Assembly (NCBI GenBank): GCA_015039465.1 | Contig: MU130371.1 | Coordinates: 1 to 64,000 of the forward strand | Source of the DNA: Phlegmacium glaucopus | Taxonomy: Eukaryota > Basidiomycota > Agaricomycetes > Agaricales > Cortinariaceae | Direction of reading: 5' to 3' | DNA: 64,000 bases | Shown here: positions 42,459 through 53,859 of the stretch, piece by piece | Position numbering within the stretch: position 1 is the first letter of the stretch | Layout: each line of letters opens with the position of its first letter | Position numbers and translations under genes: made by a program | Notes under the pieces: generated by a model | Told to the model about the DNA's origin: nothing | Seen by the model: the letters and a program-made list of their open reading frames with translations, nothing else | The model's database searches: none

Positions 42459-45304
42459 TTACGAGTCGCCTACAGTAGCATGGGTGCCCAAGATAGTTGG
42501 CAAGAACAGATGCGAACCCCCAGACGACGCAATCATCGTGAGAGAGAACAACAGTTCACTAGGACAGCTAGCGGAAGTGGGCGCCCCCACAATCCCTCAC
42601 GTTCACGTTCGCCTACGAGACGAACGCCAAACATGTTGCGCCACCGTTTCTCTCCACCGCCTTATAATTGGTACCCCCCTTCTCAGCCCTCCCCAACTAA
42701 GAACTCGACCTTTCCATCAGGCGCAGCCATCCAGGGCCAACCGTCTGCGCCTTATGTCTGGCCACAGAGATCCATGACACCAGGAAGTGTTGATCCAAGA
42801 CCTTATGGGATGGAACCAAGGCCAGATGCAGAAAAAGTGAAGAGGGCCGACTCATCACTCCAGCTGGCAACATTTTATGCAGCGACTGGAACAACCGTCG
42901 GGGGTGCACCTCCAACTCTCATGAACAGAGACACGAGTGTTCTGGCTGTGGAAACAAGGATCACGGGGCTCAAAAATGCCCTCGAGCTCAGAAGAGACCA
43001 AGCGCTCACGCCATATAAGGCAGACACTTGGGAAGCAATCCTTCGCCACTGTAACCTACATGTCAAATATCCCACCATTCCTTATGCCTTACGAAAAGGT
43101 TTCGATGCCGGAATACGGCCTATATATTCTACTTTTACTCCTGATAATAGTCCTACGTTATACCAACATCCTGAAGCATACCAGGAAGTTATTTCAAATG
43201 AGTTCAAACGAGGCCGTTATATTGGCCCATGCACGCAGCAGGAAGTCGAACAACTTATTGGACCTTTTCAATCGTTGCCTCTATCCTGGGTCCCTAAACC
43301 AGGCAAACCTGACAAATATTGTGCCGTTCATAATTTCTCCTATCCTCATACCCCTACTACCGATATTTCCTCTATTAATTACACCATCAATCCAGACATG
43401 TACCCCTGTATGTGGGGTACTTTCGCCACAATATGCTTTACTATTTACAATCTTCCTCCTGGGTCACAAGCTTCAATTCGCAATGTTGCCGAAGCATACC
43501 ATACCATCCCTATCATCCCAAGCCAATGGCCCAGCTTGGTTGTCAAGCTACGAGAGTTCAATGCGTACGCTATTAATATTTGCAATGATTTTGGTCTTGC
43601 TTCAGCTGGGGGAATCTATGGTCATCTGGGAGATGCAACGATTGACATTTTCCACACACAGGGCATCGGCCCTATTTCAAAATGGGTCGATGATCATATC
43701 TTTTTCCGCATATTACATAAGTATCTTGAATCTTACAATGAAAAACGCCGACATTGGCACACTATTATCACAAAAAATGGTGGAAGAACCCAATCAGGTA
43801 GTCGATATTGGTACCAAGGCGAAGTCATGCCCAATGACCTACCAGCAGAATTTGACGAGGATGCAGCCTGCCCTTTTGTGGATTTTTCAAATCTTCCAAA
43901 CCGTTGTGAGGAATAGTTTCCGTGTGTGTGCGAGTATAGGGGGAGTTGACTCCGTCAACTTTAGTGTTCCGATTTGTTGATTTGTTTATTATTTTAGTAC
44001 TTGGTTATGGAATTTCTTAGTTTTCATGTTGTTTTTGAGTGCCTCAGTTGTTCTGTTGTTATGTTATATGTTCTTTTTTTTTTTATACTACAATATAACT
44101 ACAGCTTTTATACCTTTAGTTTGTAGTACTGTGTTTTGAAAATGGATATATGGGAATCTAAGATCCGAGAATAAAAACGGAGAGGTAACAAATTTGTATG
44201 TAAGAATGGACTGTGTAATTTCGGAGTAATTTCCAAAAGGGGAATGAATTTGAAATTGATAAAATAGGAAACGTACGAATTTGGAAAATGTAACGCGGTG
44301 CGAAATTCCGTATGTGATATAATAAATTTGAAATTATGAAAATAGTAATAATTCGAGGTAGGGAGAATCCCTCCTCACACCGTTCTCACGCTGACTCCTG
44401 TTTCACTTATTGTGACGCAGATATTGATGCCATATCTGAACAGCTTGGCATTCCTTGGGAACCTTCCAAGGCTATTCCTTTCTCGTCAATCATACCTTAC
44501 CTGGGTTTTGAGTGGGATTTATCAGAACGTACAGTTGCGATTGCGGAAAACAAAAAGTCTAAGTATAGAAATGCGATCGAAGATTGGTTGGCACGCCCTG
44601 CTCACACATTGGAGGAAGCCCAGAAACTTTACGGAAAACTCCTACATGCTAGCTTGGTGCTTCCGGCAGGTTGCGCTTACCTCACAGGTCTCAAAACTCT
44701 CATGGGTTCTTTCGGCTCCAATCCTTTCATCCTTCACCACGCTCCTTGACACACTGTGGCAGACCTTACCTGGTGGCTTCATGTCCTCAACTCACCAAGA
44801 ATCATCCGTCCCATACCAGGCCCATCACCAGTCACAGACAAAAGAGCCTTCTCAGACGCCAGTTCAGGTTTTGGCATTGGCATTGTTATCGGCGACAAAT
44901 GGCGAGCTTGGCGTCTTGTCCCAGGCTGGAAGGCAGATGGTAGGGACATCAGATGGGCGGAAGCTGTTGGCTTTGAATTTCTTGCACGCGCTCTCTGCGC
45001 AGCAAGTCAGCCCGGTGAGTATTTCCGGGTCTTCGGCGACAACAAAGGTGTCATTGAAGGATGGTGGAAAGGAAGGAGCAGGAATTGGGAAACCAACAAA
45101 GTATTCCGCCGTATCCATGACCTCTCAGATACTCACCAATGCTTTTTTATCACACGCTACATCACTAGCAAAGAAAACCCAGCAGATCCCTCTTCAAGAG
45201 GACTATACCCAGAACTTACTCGTCTCCTCCCAACAATCCACATTCCGGATGCTATTAGGCAATACATCGTCGATTTTGACTGCAAGCCACTCTCTTACAA
45301 CTAG
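42459..45304 (+). pseudogene. Reverse transcriptase and RNase H of the DIRS element, copy 1
   Basis: Opens with an Arg/Ser linker (PSRSRSPTRRTPNMLRHRF). The RT has LPLSWVPKPGKPDKYC, RNVAEAYHTIPIIPSQW and the catalytic SKWVDDHIFFR box. The frame is cut at 43,905 by a solo-LTR-like insert and resumes in frame at 44,384 (HADSCFTYCDADIDA), then IPYLGFEWDLSERTV. A TGA at 44,747-44,749 stands where CGA is expected. The RNase H after it keeps its acidic residues (RAFSDASSGFGIGIVIG, RWAEAV, VFGDNKGVIEGWW, SKENPADPSSRG). This organisation is typical of DIRS/Ngaro-type retroelements. Confidence 0.8.
43905..44379 (+). mobile_element. Solo-LTR-like element, copy 2 (475 bp)
   Basis: Starts TGTGAGGAATAG, ends CCCTCCTCACA, with a 4-bp duplication CCGT on both sides (43,901-43,904 and 44,380-44,383). 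It is the inverted counterpart of 17,566-18,036. Removing it with one CCGT restores the RT frame. Contains a T-run and a GGAGTTGACTCC palindrome near its left end. Confidence 0.75.
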
Positions 45305-46572
45305 TACTCCTAGTTCTGGTGATATAACACTTAGCCCCTTCCAACACCCATCTGTGATCACCAACCGAATCCGGCATGATAATGTGCCAAACCATCATCA
45401 AGCCATCATTGATACCCCACCCAGCGTTTTCCAGCCTTCAAGACCTTCAGCGTATAACCCTCATCTCTCACCCCAACCATCTCCATTACGTCCACACTGT
45501 TTAGCGCATGATCGGCTTTGTCTTTGGAAACCAGCACCCTCAGTGCACAGCCATCGTGCCAACACCCCAGAAGAGGATATAGACCACATTTTTGAAGTCA
45601 TGTTGAATGCATGGGCGGAATCGACGCGGGAGTCGTATAGTGCAGGTATTTTAGTTTAGCACGTTCACTGTGACAAGAGAGCAATACCAGAAGAATTGCA
45701 AGCGCCCACTAGTCAGCCGGTAATCTCGGGTTTCATTGCCAGCTTAGCCGGGTCATACTCCGGTTCCACCATCTCTAATTATATCCAAGGTATTCGGGCA
45801 TGGCACATCCTCCATGGATTGGAGTGGAGGCTGAATCCACTCGAGATGGACGCTCTGTTAAAAGGAGCAGACCGGTTGACGCCTGCTTCATCTAAAAGGA
45901 AGAAAAGGCAGCCCTATACTCCTGAGTTCATCTCCAGGCTCCGTCAGTGACTCAGGCTGGAAGAGCCTCTCGACGCTGCGGTTTTCGCGTGCCTCATGAC
46001 CTGCTTCTATGCAGCGGCACGTGTAGGTGAATTTGTTGTCCCTCGCCTAGACGCCTTCTCACCGACTCACCACGTCACAATAGCAAATCTACGTACTGAA
46101 CGGGACTCAAGCGGCCTCGAAGTGACCATCTTACACATCCCTCACACCAAAGCAGCCCCCCTCAAGGGCAAAGACGTATGTTGGAGCCATCACTCAGGGC
46201 CCACAGACCCTTATGACGCCCTCGACAATCACAGACAGAGTGCACCTTTTTGCCTACCGGCACAAGGACCAGTTGCACCCCCTCACGAAGCCAGCTCTCA
46301 TCAAACGACTAACTTCTGCCGCTCGTCAGGCCGGTTTAGAGCCTCTCCAAGGGCATGGCATTCGCGTAGGCGCCACCCTTTTTTACCTGCTTCAGGGAGT
46401 GCCCATGGAGGTAATGAAAGTTATGGGGCGCTGGAGTAGCGATGCTTTCCTACGATACCTCAGGAAACACACCCAAATTCTCACTCCATTTATACAAGCC
46501 AACCCAGATGCCCACAAAGCCTTCTCACAGTTTATCATTCCTTCTCAGTCCTTCCTGCAAGGACAGCGGTAA
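45305..46572 (+). pseudogene. Tyrosine recombinase of the DIRS element, copy 1
   Basis: The N-terminal SAM-like core-binding part (WAESTRESYSAG, then SGSTISNYIQGIRAWHILHG) is interrupted by a TAG at about 45,657. A TGA at 45,948-45,950 follows LRQ, again where CGA is expected. The catalytic part has YAAARVGEFVVP (first Arg), then after a frameshift near 46,215 the box LQGHGIRVGATLFYLLQG (His-x-x-Arg) and MGRWSSDAFLRYLRKHTQIL (Trp and Tyr nucleophile). All catalytic residues are visible but spread over two frames. Confidence 0.75.
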
Positions 46573-46634
46573 CGTACCTGCTGGTACGATCAAGGCATCA
46601 CCCGAAAACAGGCTAGGTAAGCATAGCAGCCCTT

Positions 46635-46870
46635 CCTCCTAGTAACTGGGTAACGAGACTCACTCATCGCGTCGTTAGACTCCTATAGCTTGGGTTTCGC
46701 AGCTCGTCTCTTCCAGTCTAGTTCGGTTGCTACTCGGGTCGGGAAGCGCTTCGCGCTTTCACCCAATTAGCTTACTGCCTTCTGCATCTCGACATTCATT
46801 TTTCATATTAAGTAGCCTATCAAATATATCCTCACTCCGGAAGATCAACAACAGTTGATCCGGAGTCTGC
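46635..46870 (+). other. Conserved structured 3' end of the DIRS element, copy 1
   Basis: Base-pairing arms ACTGG/CCAGT and GAGAC/GTCTC (46,645-46,659 with 46,706-46,717) enclose a loop region, followed by a hairpin around GAAGCGCTTCGCGCTTTC. A second stem-loop ACTCCGG...ATCAAC with GTTGAT...CCGGAGT lies at 46,834-46,866. The same stems occur with compensatory changes at 50,092-50,300. Confidence 0.6.
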
Positions 46871-46904
46871 ATGCTCAGACAAACAAGTGAATACGCAAAG
46901 AAGC

Positions 46905-47640
46905 AGTTATCTCGAGAGTGCCATTCCCGGTGGCGCTCCAGATAATAGACCAACCGAGTTATACCCGGCGTAGCTACGCATATACATAGCATAGCAATCA
47001 TGCCCTTGCAGAACCCAGGGTGCGTCGGTCGCCGGATATAACACGATTGACCACCAGGCATTAATAATATTGATGTTATATTTAATCGTTTGTTTATCAT
47101 CAGCGTCATTGTAGATAATTGCAAGATCGTAGAAGCTCGTAGAGGCAAGCACGACCGCACGTTCTTGATCATCGTTGGCACATATCTGATTCGCCCATCT
47201 ATAAATGAACCAAATATACGATCAGGAAAAGTTCGGAGTATCTGCCATATAAACTTACGCAAACGTAGTTGTCTAGTCCAGCATAAGAAGCACCAGCTAA
47301 TTCCGTTGACAAGTCGTGAGTAAAATGCAACTCCTAGGACATACGAACTCACAATACAACGCAAAATAATTTAAGCACTATGGGACTGCTCCACATTAGA
47401 AGACCATGTTGAGGGATACTATTAAAGCTGGAGCCATGTAGACAAGGACAGGCCATCGCACGCGAGTGTGATCCGTCCACGGTCCAATCGGCACAAACCT
47501 GTGTAGACACAATTGCGAACGCCGCCGATCCAAAAGCACTACCCGCGCGCCAAACCCACCGATCTGCTTCACAGAATATCCGCCAATCGCCTTTTTAACC
47601 ATCGTCCCATGAGGTTGTTAGAACCTAACCTCTCCGTCTC
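46905..47640 (-). pseudogene. Relic of MFS anion:cation symporter, copy D
   Basis: Reading the minus strand: LAGASYAGLDNYVC before a donor GTAAGTTT (47,262), then after the acceptor at about 47,203 NQICANDDQERAVVLAS and INAWWSIVLYPATDAPW, ending at about 46,910 with PGMALSR or, in another frame, LVYYLERHREWHS. The upstream block has TDHTRVRWPVLVYMAPALIV. Best-preserved C-terminal third of all copies; the N-terminal half is missing. Confidence 0.6.
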
Positions 47641-47644
47641 ACTA

Positions 47645-48275
47645 GCGATCACAAAATGGGTGAAAAGAAGGGGCAGTTATAACTAAAAGAACACACGGGC
47701 TACCAGCCTCACCCTCATCCCCTTGTCCTCGCTTTTTAGTGGTATGGTTGCTTCACTCCCGGTGAGTCACAATCATGGAGGTTTATGAGTGCATATCGGC
47801 GTGGATTGACAGAGAGAGCGCCTGCGTGGGCTGTCAGAAAGCAAAAACAGCATTGGCAGGTTTCTCAGCGGGCGATATTGACCCAGAGTACACTCCATAG
47901 TAGACTCGCGATGTGGTGTTGTTTATCTTTTGTTGTGGCGTTATAAAACATATGGCGGAGTGTAAAATGGAGCAGATTGCTTAGCGGAGTTCGAAAGGTA
48001 ACGGATGGTCACGAGCCTAACTCCATAGTTCCAAATTTAGCCGACACATGACCAAATTTTGGCCCAAAAAATTGGCGGCACCAAACCTTTGCGGGAATTT
48101 CCTAGAAACATGTTTTTTGAACGTTTTCGACAATCTGAAGTCAGATCTGTATCCCGAGAAATCAAATTGGATGTCTTTGATTGTCCTCAAATGTAGCCTA
48201 GCTATAGTCTCAAGTTTCATACTTCGAAGTGTGGCATTGGTCTGACACGTTGGCATTGGTCCCATAATTCCATGG
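47645..48275. other. Intergenic fragment, no gene
   Basis: Non-coding sequence between the transporter relic and the second DIRS element. The last part (CGTTGGCATTGGTCCCAT) is leader sequence of the duplicated unit into which the DIRS copy inserted. Nothing else is seen. Confidence 0.4.
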
Positions 48276-48626
48276 TTCAATATTCTCGTCTTAGCGAAGA
48301 ATAAGCGTAGAGTAGAATTAAGTCTTTGAGTGAACAGGGAGTCACAGCGTCACGCGCGCTTCTTCTTCTTTGACACCCATCGTTCACTCTCAGTATTTGG
48401 TTCAGTGCCTCGCTCTTGCTTGTTTTCGCTTCCTAAGCACATCCTATACACTCCTTTTGAAATAAACCACTCATTAACCCAAGCTCAAATCAAGTTTTTA
48501 ATCAAGTTTTGAATCACCAACGAATAATTCTATTTTAAAATAAAACCACTTGTTAATAACTCAAGCCGAAATTGGAACCCTTTAATCCCTCTCGAAACAA
48601 TACCATCTCGACAACCTTAAAGCACA

Positions 48627-50061
48627 ATGGCCGAAAGACTAGAGCATGACCCTCATCTAGAAGCGATGCCAGATCATGCTAGCCAACACTACGACATCCT
48701 TCGAAATGCATTAACTCAAAACGGGATGACTATAGAACAGGCAATTCACGCACTTGACCAATCCTGGACCCAAAATCACGATGAACGGATACAAAGATGG
48801 GATCAGCAAGTAATTGACGATGCCAACGTAGCAGAGGTAGTACAGCAGCAGGAAGACCAACTTCAGGCAGTCCAGGAACCACCAGCGCAACAGGAAGAGA
48901 GGACAAAAACCAAGAAGAAGAAGCCTCAAATGAAGGACTTTGACAATACTGTCATTGTTGGTAACTACATCGCCCCAAGACCAGCCCAATATGCTCTGCG
49001 ACGAATTGAAGATTTCGAATATGTGGAACTTTGGTACCTCACACCGGAAGGATGTACCGATGCGACTCAGCACCAACACACACAAAACGACGACGCATTT
49101 GGTTTAACCAAGGTCAACGACACGATCTCATTGAAGTCGGTTTCTTCACTAAAGGCATCCAAGAATGTGGTACCCGATACGGAGCTGAGTTTTCGGCAGA
49201 TGTCTATGGCCAAGAACATGTTCATACCACTAATGACTAGATTCCAGTGGTCAGAGAAGGCTATCAATGCCTTTGCCCAACTCTTCACACAGTTGGAACT
49301 ACACCCCTATCGTCAACGGGAATTCGGTGAACGGGCACTCATCATTTACCAAGCACGAGTACGTCGGGAATGGCATGACCAACTCAAACTCAGATCCGCT
49401 TTCAACATTGGAGTAATAAACGAAGAGTTGCTTCAAAGTATCTACAAGGAGACACTAGACAGAGCTCAGCTCCTCTCGCTTAACGAGGTCAGTTCAATAT
49501 CATTGCTTCTCATTAAAACCGACTAACTGTTTCCCCCCCCCCTTTTTTCTTTCCCCTTTACACTTCTATATTATAACCAATCCAACCCCTCATGCACCAT
49601 GTGCTGTATACTACACGCCATGTCATTCGCACCACGCAACATGCACCGCGCACCATGCACCATGCACCATGCACCACATATCGTACTTTGTATGCCATAT
49701 ACTACCAAATATATGCCAAAATACCAACATAAAGTTACGGGCCGCTCGCAGCACCTTAACCACACAGGAAGGTCGTCAAGACCTATTGCGAACCCCCAGG
49801 CGACACAATCGCCATGAGATGGATCAGCGCTATGCCAGGACAGCCGGTGGCAGCAGCCGCCTTCATGACCGCTCACGCTCTCGGTCACCCACACGACAGG
49901 CATCGAACACCCCTTCACGTCGTCGTTTTTCTCCCCCACCATACACTTTCTACACCCCTCCACAACACTCAGCTTCCCACAATACATCATTCCAGCACAA
50001 TCCCTCCTTCGATGACAAGGATGATGCTCTACCGGGTAACCAAACAGACAACCTCTGGTAA
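48627..50061 (+). CDS. Gag-like protein of DIRS copy 2 with Arg/Ser-rich tail
   Basis: Exons 48,627..49,487 and 49,735..50,061 with an intron of 247 nt (GTCAGT to CATAAAG) give about 395 residues with no stop. Starts MAERLEHDPHLEAMPDHASQ. Core blocks are DNTVIVGNYIAPRPAQYALR, FRQMSMAKNMFIPLMTRFQW and PYRQREFGERALIIYQARVR. The second exon encodes a basic Arg/Ser linker (HDRSRSRSPTRQASNTPSRR) and ends where the deletion junction falls. It may still make gag protein; function beyond that is unknown. Confidence 0.65.
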
Positions 50062-50089
50062 ACACGGGCACAGTAGTCTACCTCCTAGC

Positions 50090-50305
50090 AGTTGGGGAAC
50101 GAGACTCACTCGTCGCGTCGTCAGACTCCTATGACATGGGTGTCGCAGCTCGTCTCTCCCCAATCTGGCCTGGAAGGCTACTCGGGTCGGGAAGCGCTTC
50201 GCGCTTTCACCCAACTTGCCATCAGCTTTCATTTCGCAACGCTTAGTTTCTATTCTATTAATATATACCCCTGCCCAGCATCAACCGTGGTTGATCTGGG
50301 GTTCA
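50090..50305 (+). other. Conserved structured 3' end of the DIRS element, copy 2
   Basis: Stems TTGGGG/CCCCAA (50,092-50,097 with 50,158-50,163) and GAGAC/GTCTC, the GAAGCGCTTCGCGCTTTC hairpin, and CCCAG...ATCAACC with GGTTGAT...CTGGG (50,274-50,300). Pairing is kept although the bases differ from copy 1. Confidence 0.6.
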
Positions 50306-50752
50306 TATGCTTAGACAACGAGTGAATACGCAAAGATACAGTCGTTTGCCTTCTGTTTTACACACGAAATTCACAGCCTAGAGACTGACAGTCACAGTTC
50401 CACGCATCCCTGACCCGTGCTGGCGAGCCTCGTCAGGACCTTTTGGTGAGTATACACCTACCCGATGCTTCTGGTACAGGCGCCTGGAGGGGATATTATA
50501 CTTTACAATTATGATAGTTCATCGAGTCTCGAATTAGTCTCTACTATGATTCAGTATGAAGATCCTGGAGGCCACGATCTGTCTGCAACCCTTTGCGGAT
50601 CCTATTCGGCTAAACTTGATTGACAGATGGCCCCATCAAAGTGAATTCCTTTGTACAAAACAAAAATACAAACGACTGTAAAAGAATAAATGGGACTCGC
50701 AACTCCTTTGAACTCACCCCCATTTTTTCCTCTTGTCCTTTTTTGGTGGATG

Positions 50753-51698
50753 ATGAGCGCTCATGCTCAGGATTTGAACTTGAAGTTACTCTGGGGGAGA
50801 CTTGAATTCAGTGAGTTGGTATTTTATGCCGTATTGATCTTACCAAAGTTATGTAGCTTCAGCTTCAATAGTTGGTAGTGTTGCCCCGACATCGTATGTT
50901 TGTCCACTTATGTGAGCCCAGCTGTTCATTGATCGGACTCTCGTTCTGGTAGGTCCTCAACAGTAGGGACCAGTTCAATCGTTGCCAGCGTCGTTGCCAG
51001 CGTCGCGGCGCCGCCGACCCCTTCGCTCGTTGGCGCCGGGGGGCCACTGGGACCGAGCGCGTTATCTGCCGAGTATGATGAATCCCTCTGAATATATGGC
51101 CATTCCTTACTGATCAACTCAAACGTTCAACCCCTACCACTTTGACTACTAGCTCTTCATCGTGAGTCGTTATCCTCCAACGCGATAAGACCGTTAATTT
51201 GTCCTTGTCGTTTTTCTTTCTGAAAGAACATCGAATTTCATAACTTCCTCGTCCTCGTCCTCGTCCTCATCCCCCACATCCACCTCCAGAAATTCTTCTC
51301 CACCTGTTGTGGTAATAACGCTCCCCGGGGAAATTACTACCGTCACGACAGCATCCACAGGAGGACAGACATCTGCTATTAGCTCGAGTAACACCGTAAC
51401 AGCACTAGCGACATCTACCATTAGCTCGAGTGGGAGTAACCCAGCCCCTGCAAAAGGCTTTCTGGCGAATAGGGTTCTGTCGGGTACCGTTTTTGGTTTA
51501 GTCGGTCTTGTTAGCCTCATATTTCTCATTGTTATCGCAAGTTGTGTCATCAAGCGAAGACGCAAGAAGAAACTATTAGAGGACGCCGTGCCAGTGAGGT
51601 TTGAACCCGTGATGGGAACCGATACAATGAGGAAACAAATACCTAGGAATTATCAAACGGATCCCCCCCCATACCATCTTGACCCACCTTCCAATTGA
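50753..51698 (+). CDS. PPPY-tailed membrane protein, copy E
   Basis: First exon MSAHAQDLNLKLLWGRLEFS followed by GTGAGT. A middle exon of about 50,955-51,072 encodes a Val/Ala/Pro-rich stretch (SIVASVVASVAAPPTPSLVG) that is strikingly GC-rich and unlike the Ser/Thr text in other copies. The last exon, 51,227..51,698, begins TSNFITSSSSSSSSSPTSTS. The helix VFGLVGLVSLIFLIVIASCV, IKRRRKKK and QTDPPPYHLDPPSN follow. No stop or frameshift. The exon 2 boundary is the least certain. No signal peptide is visible. Confidence 0.6.
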
Positions 51699-52019
51699 TC
51701 AGGTCCATCGAAATCCGGGGCTCGAGATATCCATCATAATCACTCACTTTCCGACAGTTACTATTGCTTCCAGATGTCGACAAGTTGGTCTATACTCTCA
51801 CCTTCACCCTCGCCCTCACTCCCACCCCATTCCTTTTGCTTTTTGTCGCTCTTTTGTAATAAATCACAACATCACCTGTACAACCAGTCAAACATCATAT
51901 ATATATACATTTTATGATGAACGCTTCCCTAAAGTCTTTGCCGATCATCTAGCATTAGAGGGACCCGAATTGCCAAGATCATCTGAGTTTTGGCTTTGAG
52001 ATACGTCTTCAATCATCAA

Positions 52020-53800
52020 GTTGAAGTTATATCGAGAGCGCTATTCCCGGCGACGTTCTAGATAACATACCAACCAAGTTATACTCAGCACAGCTACGCA
52101 TATACATAGCATAGAAATCATACCATTGCGGAACTGGGGAGGCAAGCATGACCGCACTGGGACGTTCTTGATCATCGTCGGCACATATCTGATTCGCCCA
52201 TCTAGAACTGCATTAAAATGTGATCAGGAAATATCGGGAGCTTCCGTGCAGATTTGCCTGTATATCATAAGAAGCACCAGCTAAATTATATTAACAGTCG
52301 TGAGTGGATTGCAACTCCCAGGACATACGAGGTCACAATATGCGAAATAATTTAAGCGCTGTAGGACTGCTCCATGTGAGAAGACCATATTGAACATACT
52401 GTTAAAGCTAGGGCCATGTAGACAAAGACAGGCTATCGCACGTGAGTGTGATCCGTTCAAGTGTAGATCGATTGCCAGCGCCATCGATCCAGAGGGGATA
52501 GGAACCTGTACTCTTTATTAGCAAAAAACAATACTAACTGCGTGTCAAACCCACCGATCTGCTTCACAGAATATCCACAAATCGCCTGCAACCATTGTCT
52601 CATGAGGTTGTTAGAACCGTCTCACCAGAGATTGCATAGGAAAGAAGGATGAAGAGGGGCTACTTACGAGTGCACTACAAGCATACCACCCTCCATCTAG
52701 TCAAAACTCTGCGGGCGAGACGCCAAGACAATATGGAAGTGTTAGGTTGCTGAATGTGTAAAGCGGGGTCATTGAGCCGTTCATACGCCAAGACGCGTTC
52801 CTACAGATAAGATCAGATATAAGGTATGAGGATCCTCAGAGTCACTTTAAAGAACATCCGTTTACATACAACCCATCGCTAACCGCGTCTGCCCAGATGT
52901 TCGTTCAAATTCCTATAAGATAAGATTTTTTCAAACACAAGATAAGTCACCCTTGCAAAGGTATAAATGGAAATATTCCGCATACTTTTAGACCGCACCC
53001 CTGCAGAATTCAGAGAATCTATAAGTGTCTCAGTATTTCTATATAGGTTGTGAAAATTGTGTTTATCAACATCAAACCTGAACTGGTGAAGATGCCTGAC
53101 CGTATCCCCAGTTCTCTGGGTTTTTATCATCTTTTGAATCTATGAGCAGGTAAATCAAGCGACGGAGATCATTGACAACACGAACGATTCAAAGATATAA
53201 TGTGTTCCAACAAAAGTCGAAGATTCTGCAATTCCTTGGAAGAAACGGATGGCATAAATCTGTAACAATGCATTATCAGGATATGGATAGATGGACATAT
53301 ATAATTGAACCACCCTGTTCCACATTCCTGACGACACTGGTACAAGGTGTAGATTGCTGTTTTCTGCCAATGAACTGTAATTTGGGCAGTCGAGGAGCCT
53401 CCAACGCACACAACGCCAGGCGTTCAGGGCGCTGAAGTACCAGGTAACGAAAAATGGGTACATCCTCCGGTTCAGTTCGGAGAGCCTCCAAGAACGGCCG
53501 AATTGACTAGGGACTGAACCAATATTTTGATTCCTTTCGTAGAGGTATGAGGGTTCCGAAGTTCCTGAAATATCTGCAACTCCAAAGATGGGTCGAAGAA
53601 CACAACTCCAAGTTCGACATGTTCCTTGTCCTACTTGATATAATTGGAGAGATCTTGAGTGGAACTCGCGATTATGCCGAGGTGAATTGAGATTCCCAAA
53701 TGAGGGCAATGAGCCCGCCTTGAAAGCGTTACTTTCTGTTCATACTCTCCCCGAGGTGGTTCGTTATGAGGAGCGTCCGGCTCTTGCTCGGCTGGAGGTG
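52020..53800 (-). pseudogene. Relic of MFS anion:cation symporter, copy E (long copy)
   Basis: Blocks in order on the minus strand: IYAIRFFQGIAESSTF (about 53,260), FTSSGLIG-type text and RNLNEHLGRRG (about 53,100 and 52,885), NGSHSRAIACLCLHG (about 52,440) and the short C-terminal remnant near 52,030-52,140. Frames change between blocks and the C-terminal helix block is deleted. A long open frame at 53,155-53,709 mixes intron and exon text and is not a gene by itself. Partner of copy B at 2,930-4,700. Confidence 0.55.
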
Positions 53801-53859
53801 TGTCAACGAGGAGGCTGGTAGAGATACCCTTCCACCCGGGACGAGGGAAAGGAATTGTA

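Larger units (their letters stand above)
39830..46900 (+). mobile_element. DIRS-like tyrosine-recombinase retroelement, copy 1 (full length, broken)
   Basis: Starts TTCAATATTCTCGTCTTAGC (shared with 48,276) and ends GTGAATACGCAAAG (shared with 50,335). The flanking DNA on each side belongs to one duplicated unit, so the element separates membrane-protein copy D from its transporter relic. Order: gag, Arg/Ser-rich linker, reverse transcriptase, RNase H, tyrosine recombinase. No DDE integrase and no LTRs are seen. It carries two MITEs (39,853-40,448 and 40,975-41,520) and a solo-LTR-like insert (43,905-44,379). Several internal stops make it inactive. Confidence 0.75.
48276..50335 (+). mobile_element. 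DIRS-like element, copy 2: internally deleted, non-autonomous
   Basis: Same start (TTCAATATTCTCGTCTTAGC) and same end (GTGAATACGCAAAG) as copy 1, and it contains the empty site of MITE 3. Gag and the first part of the Arg/Ser linker are present. RT, RNase H and recombinase are absent: the sequence jumps at about 50,060-50,090 to the structured 3' end. About 2.06 kb in all. Confidence 0.75.

Noticed and set aside
44412..45659. 415-codon plus strand frame over the RT/RNase H region
   Set aside because: In its first part it is the wrong frame of the RNase H; only its end (from about 45,560) coincides with the tyrosine recombinase frame.
53155..53709. 184-codon minus strand frame as an independent gene
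   Set aside because: It contains the transporter block IYAIRFFQGIAESSTF but runs through former introns and shifted exons; it is part of the relic.
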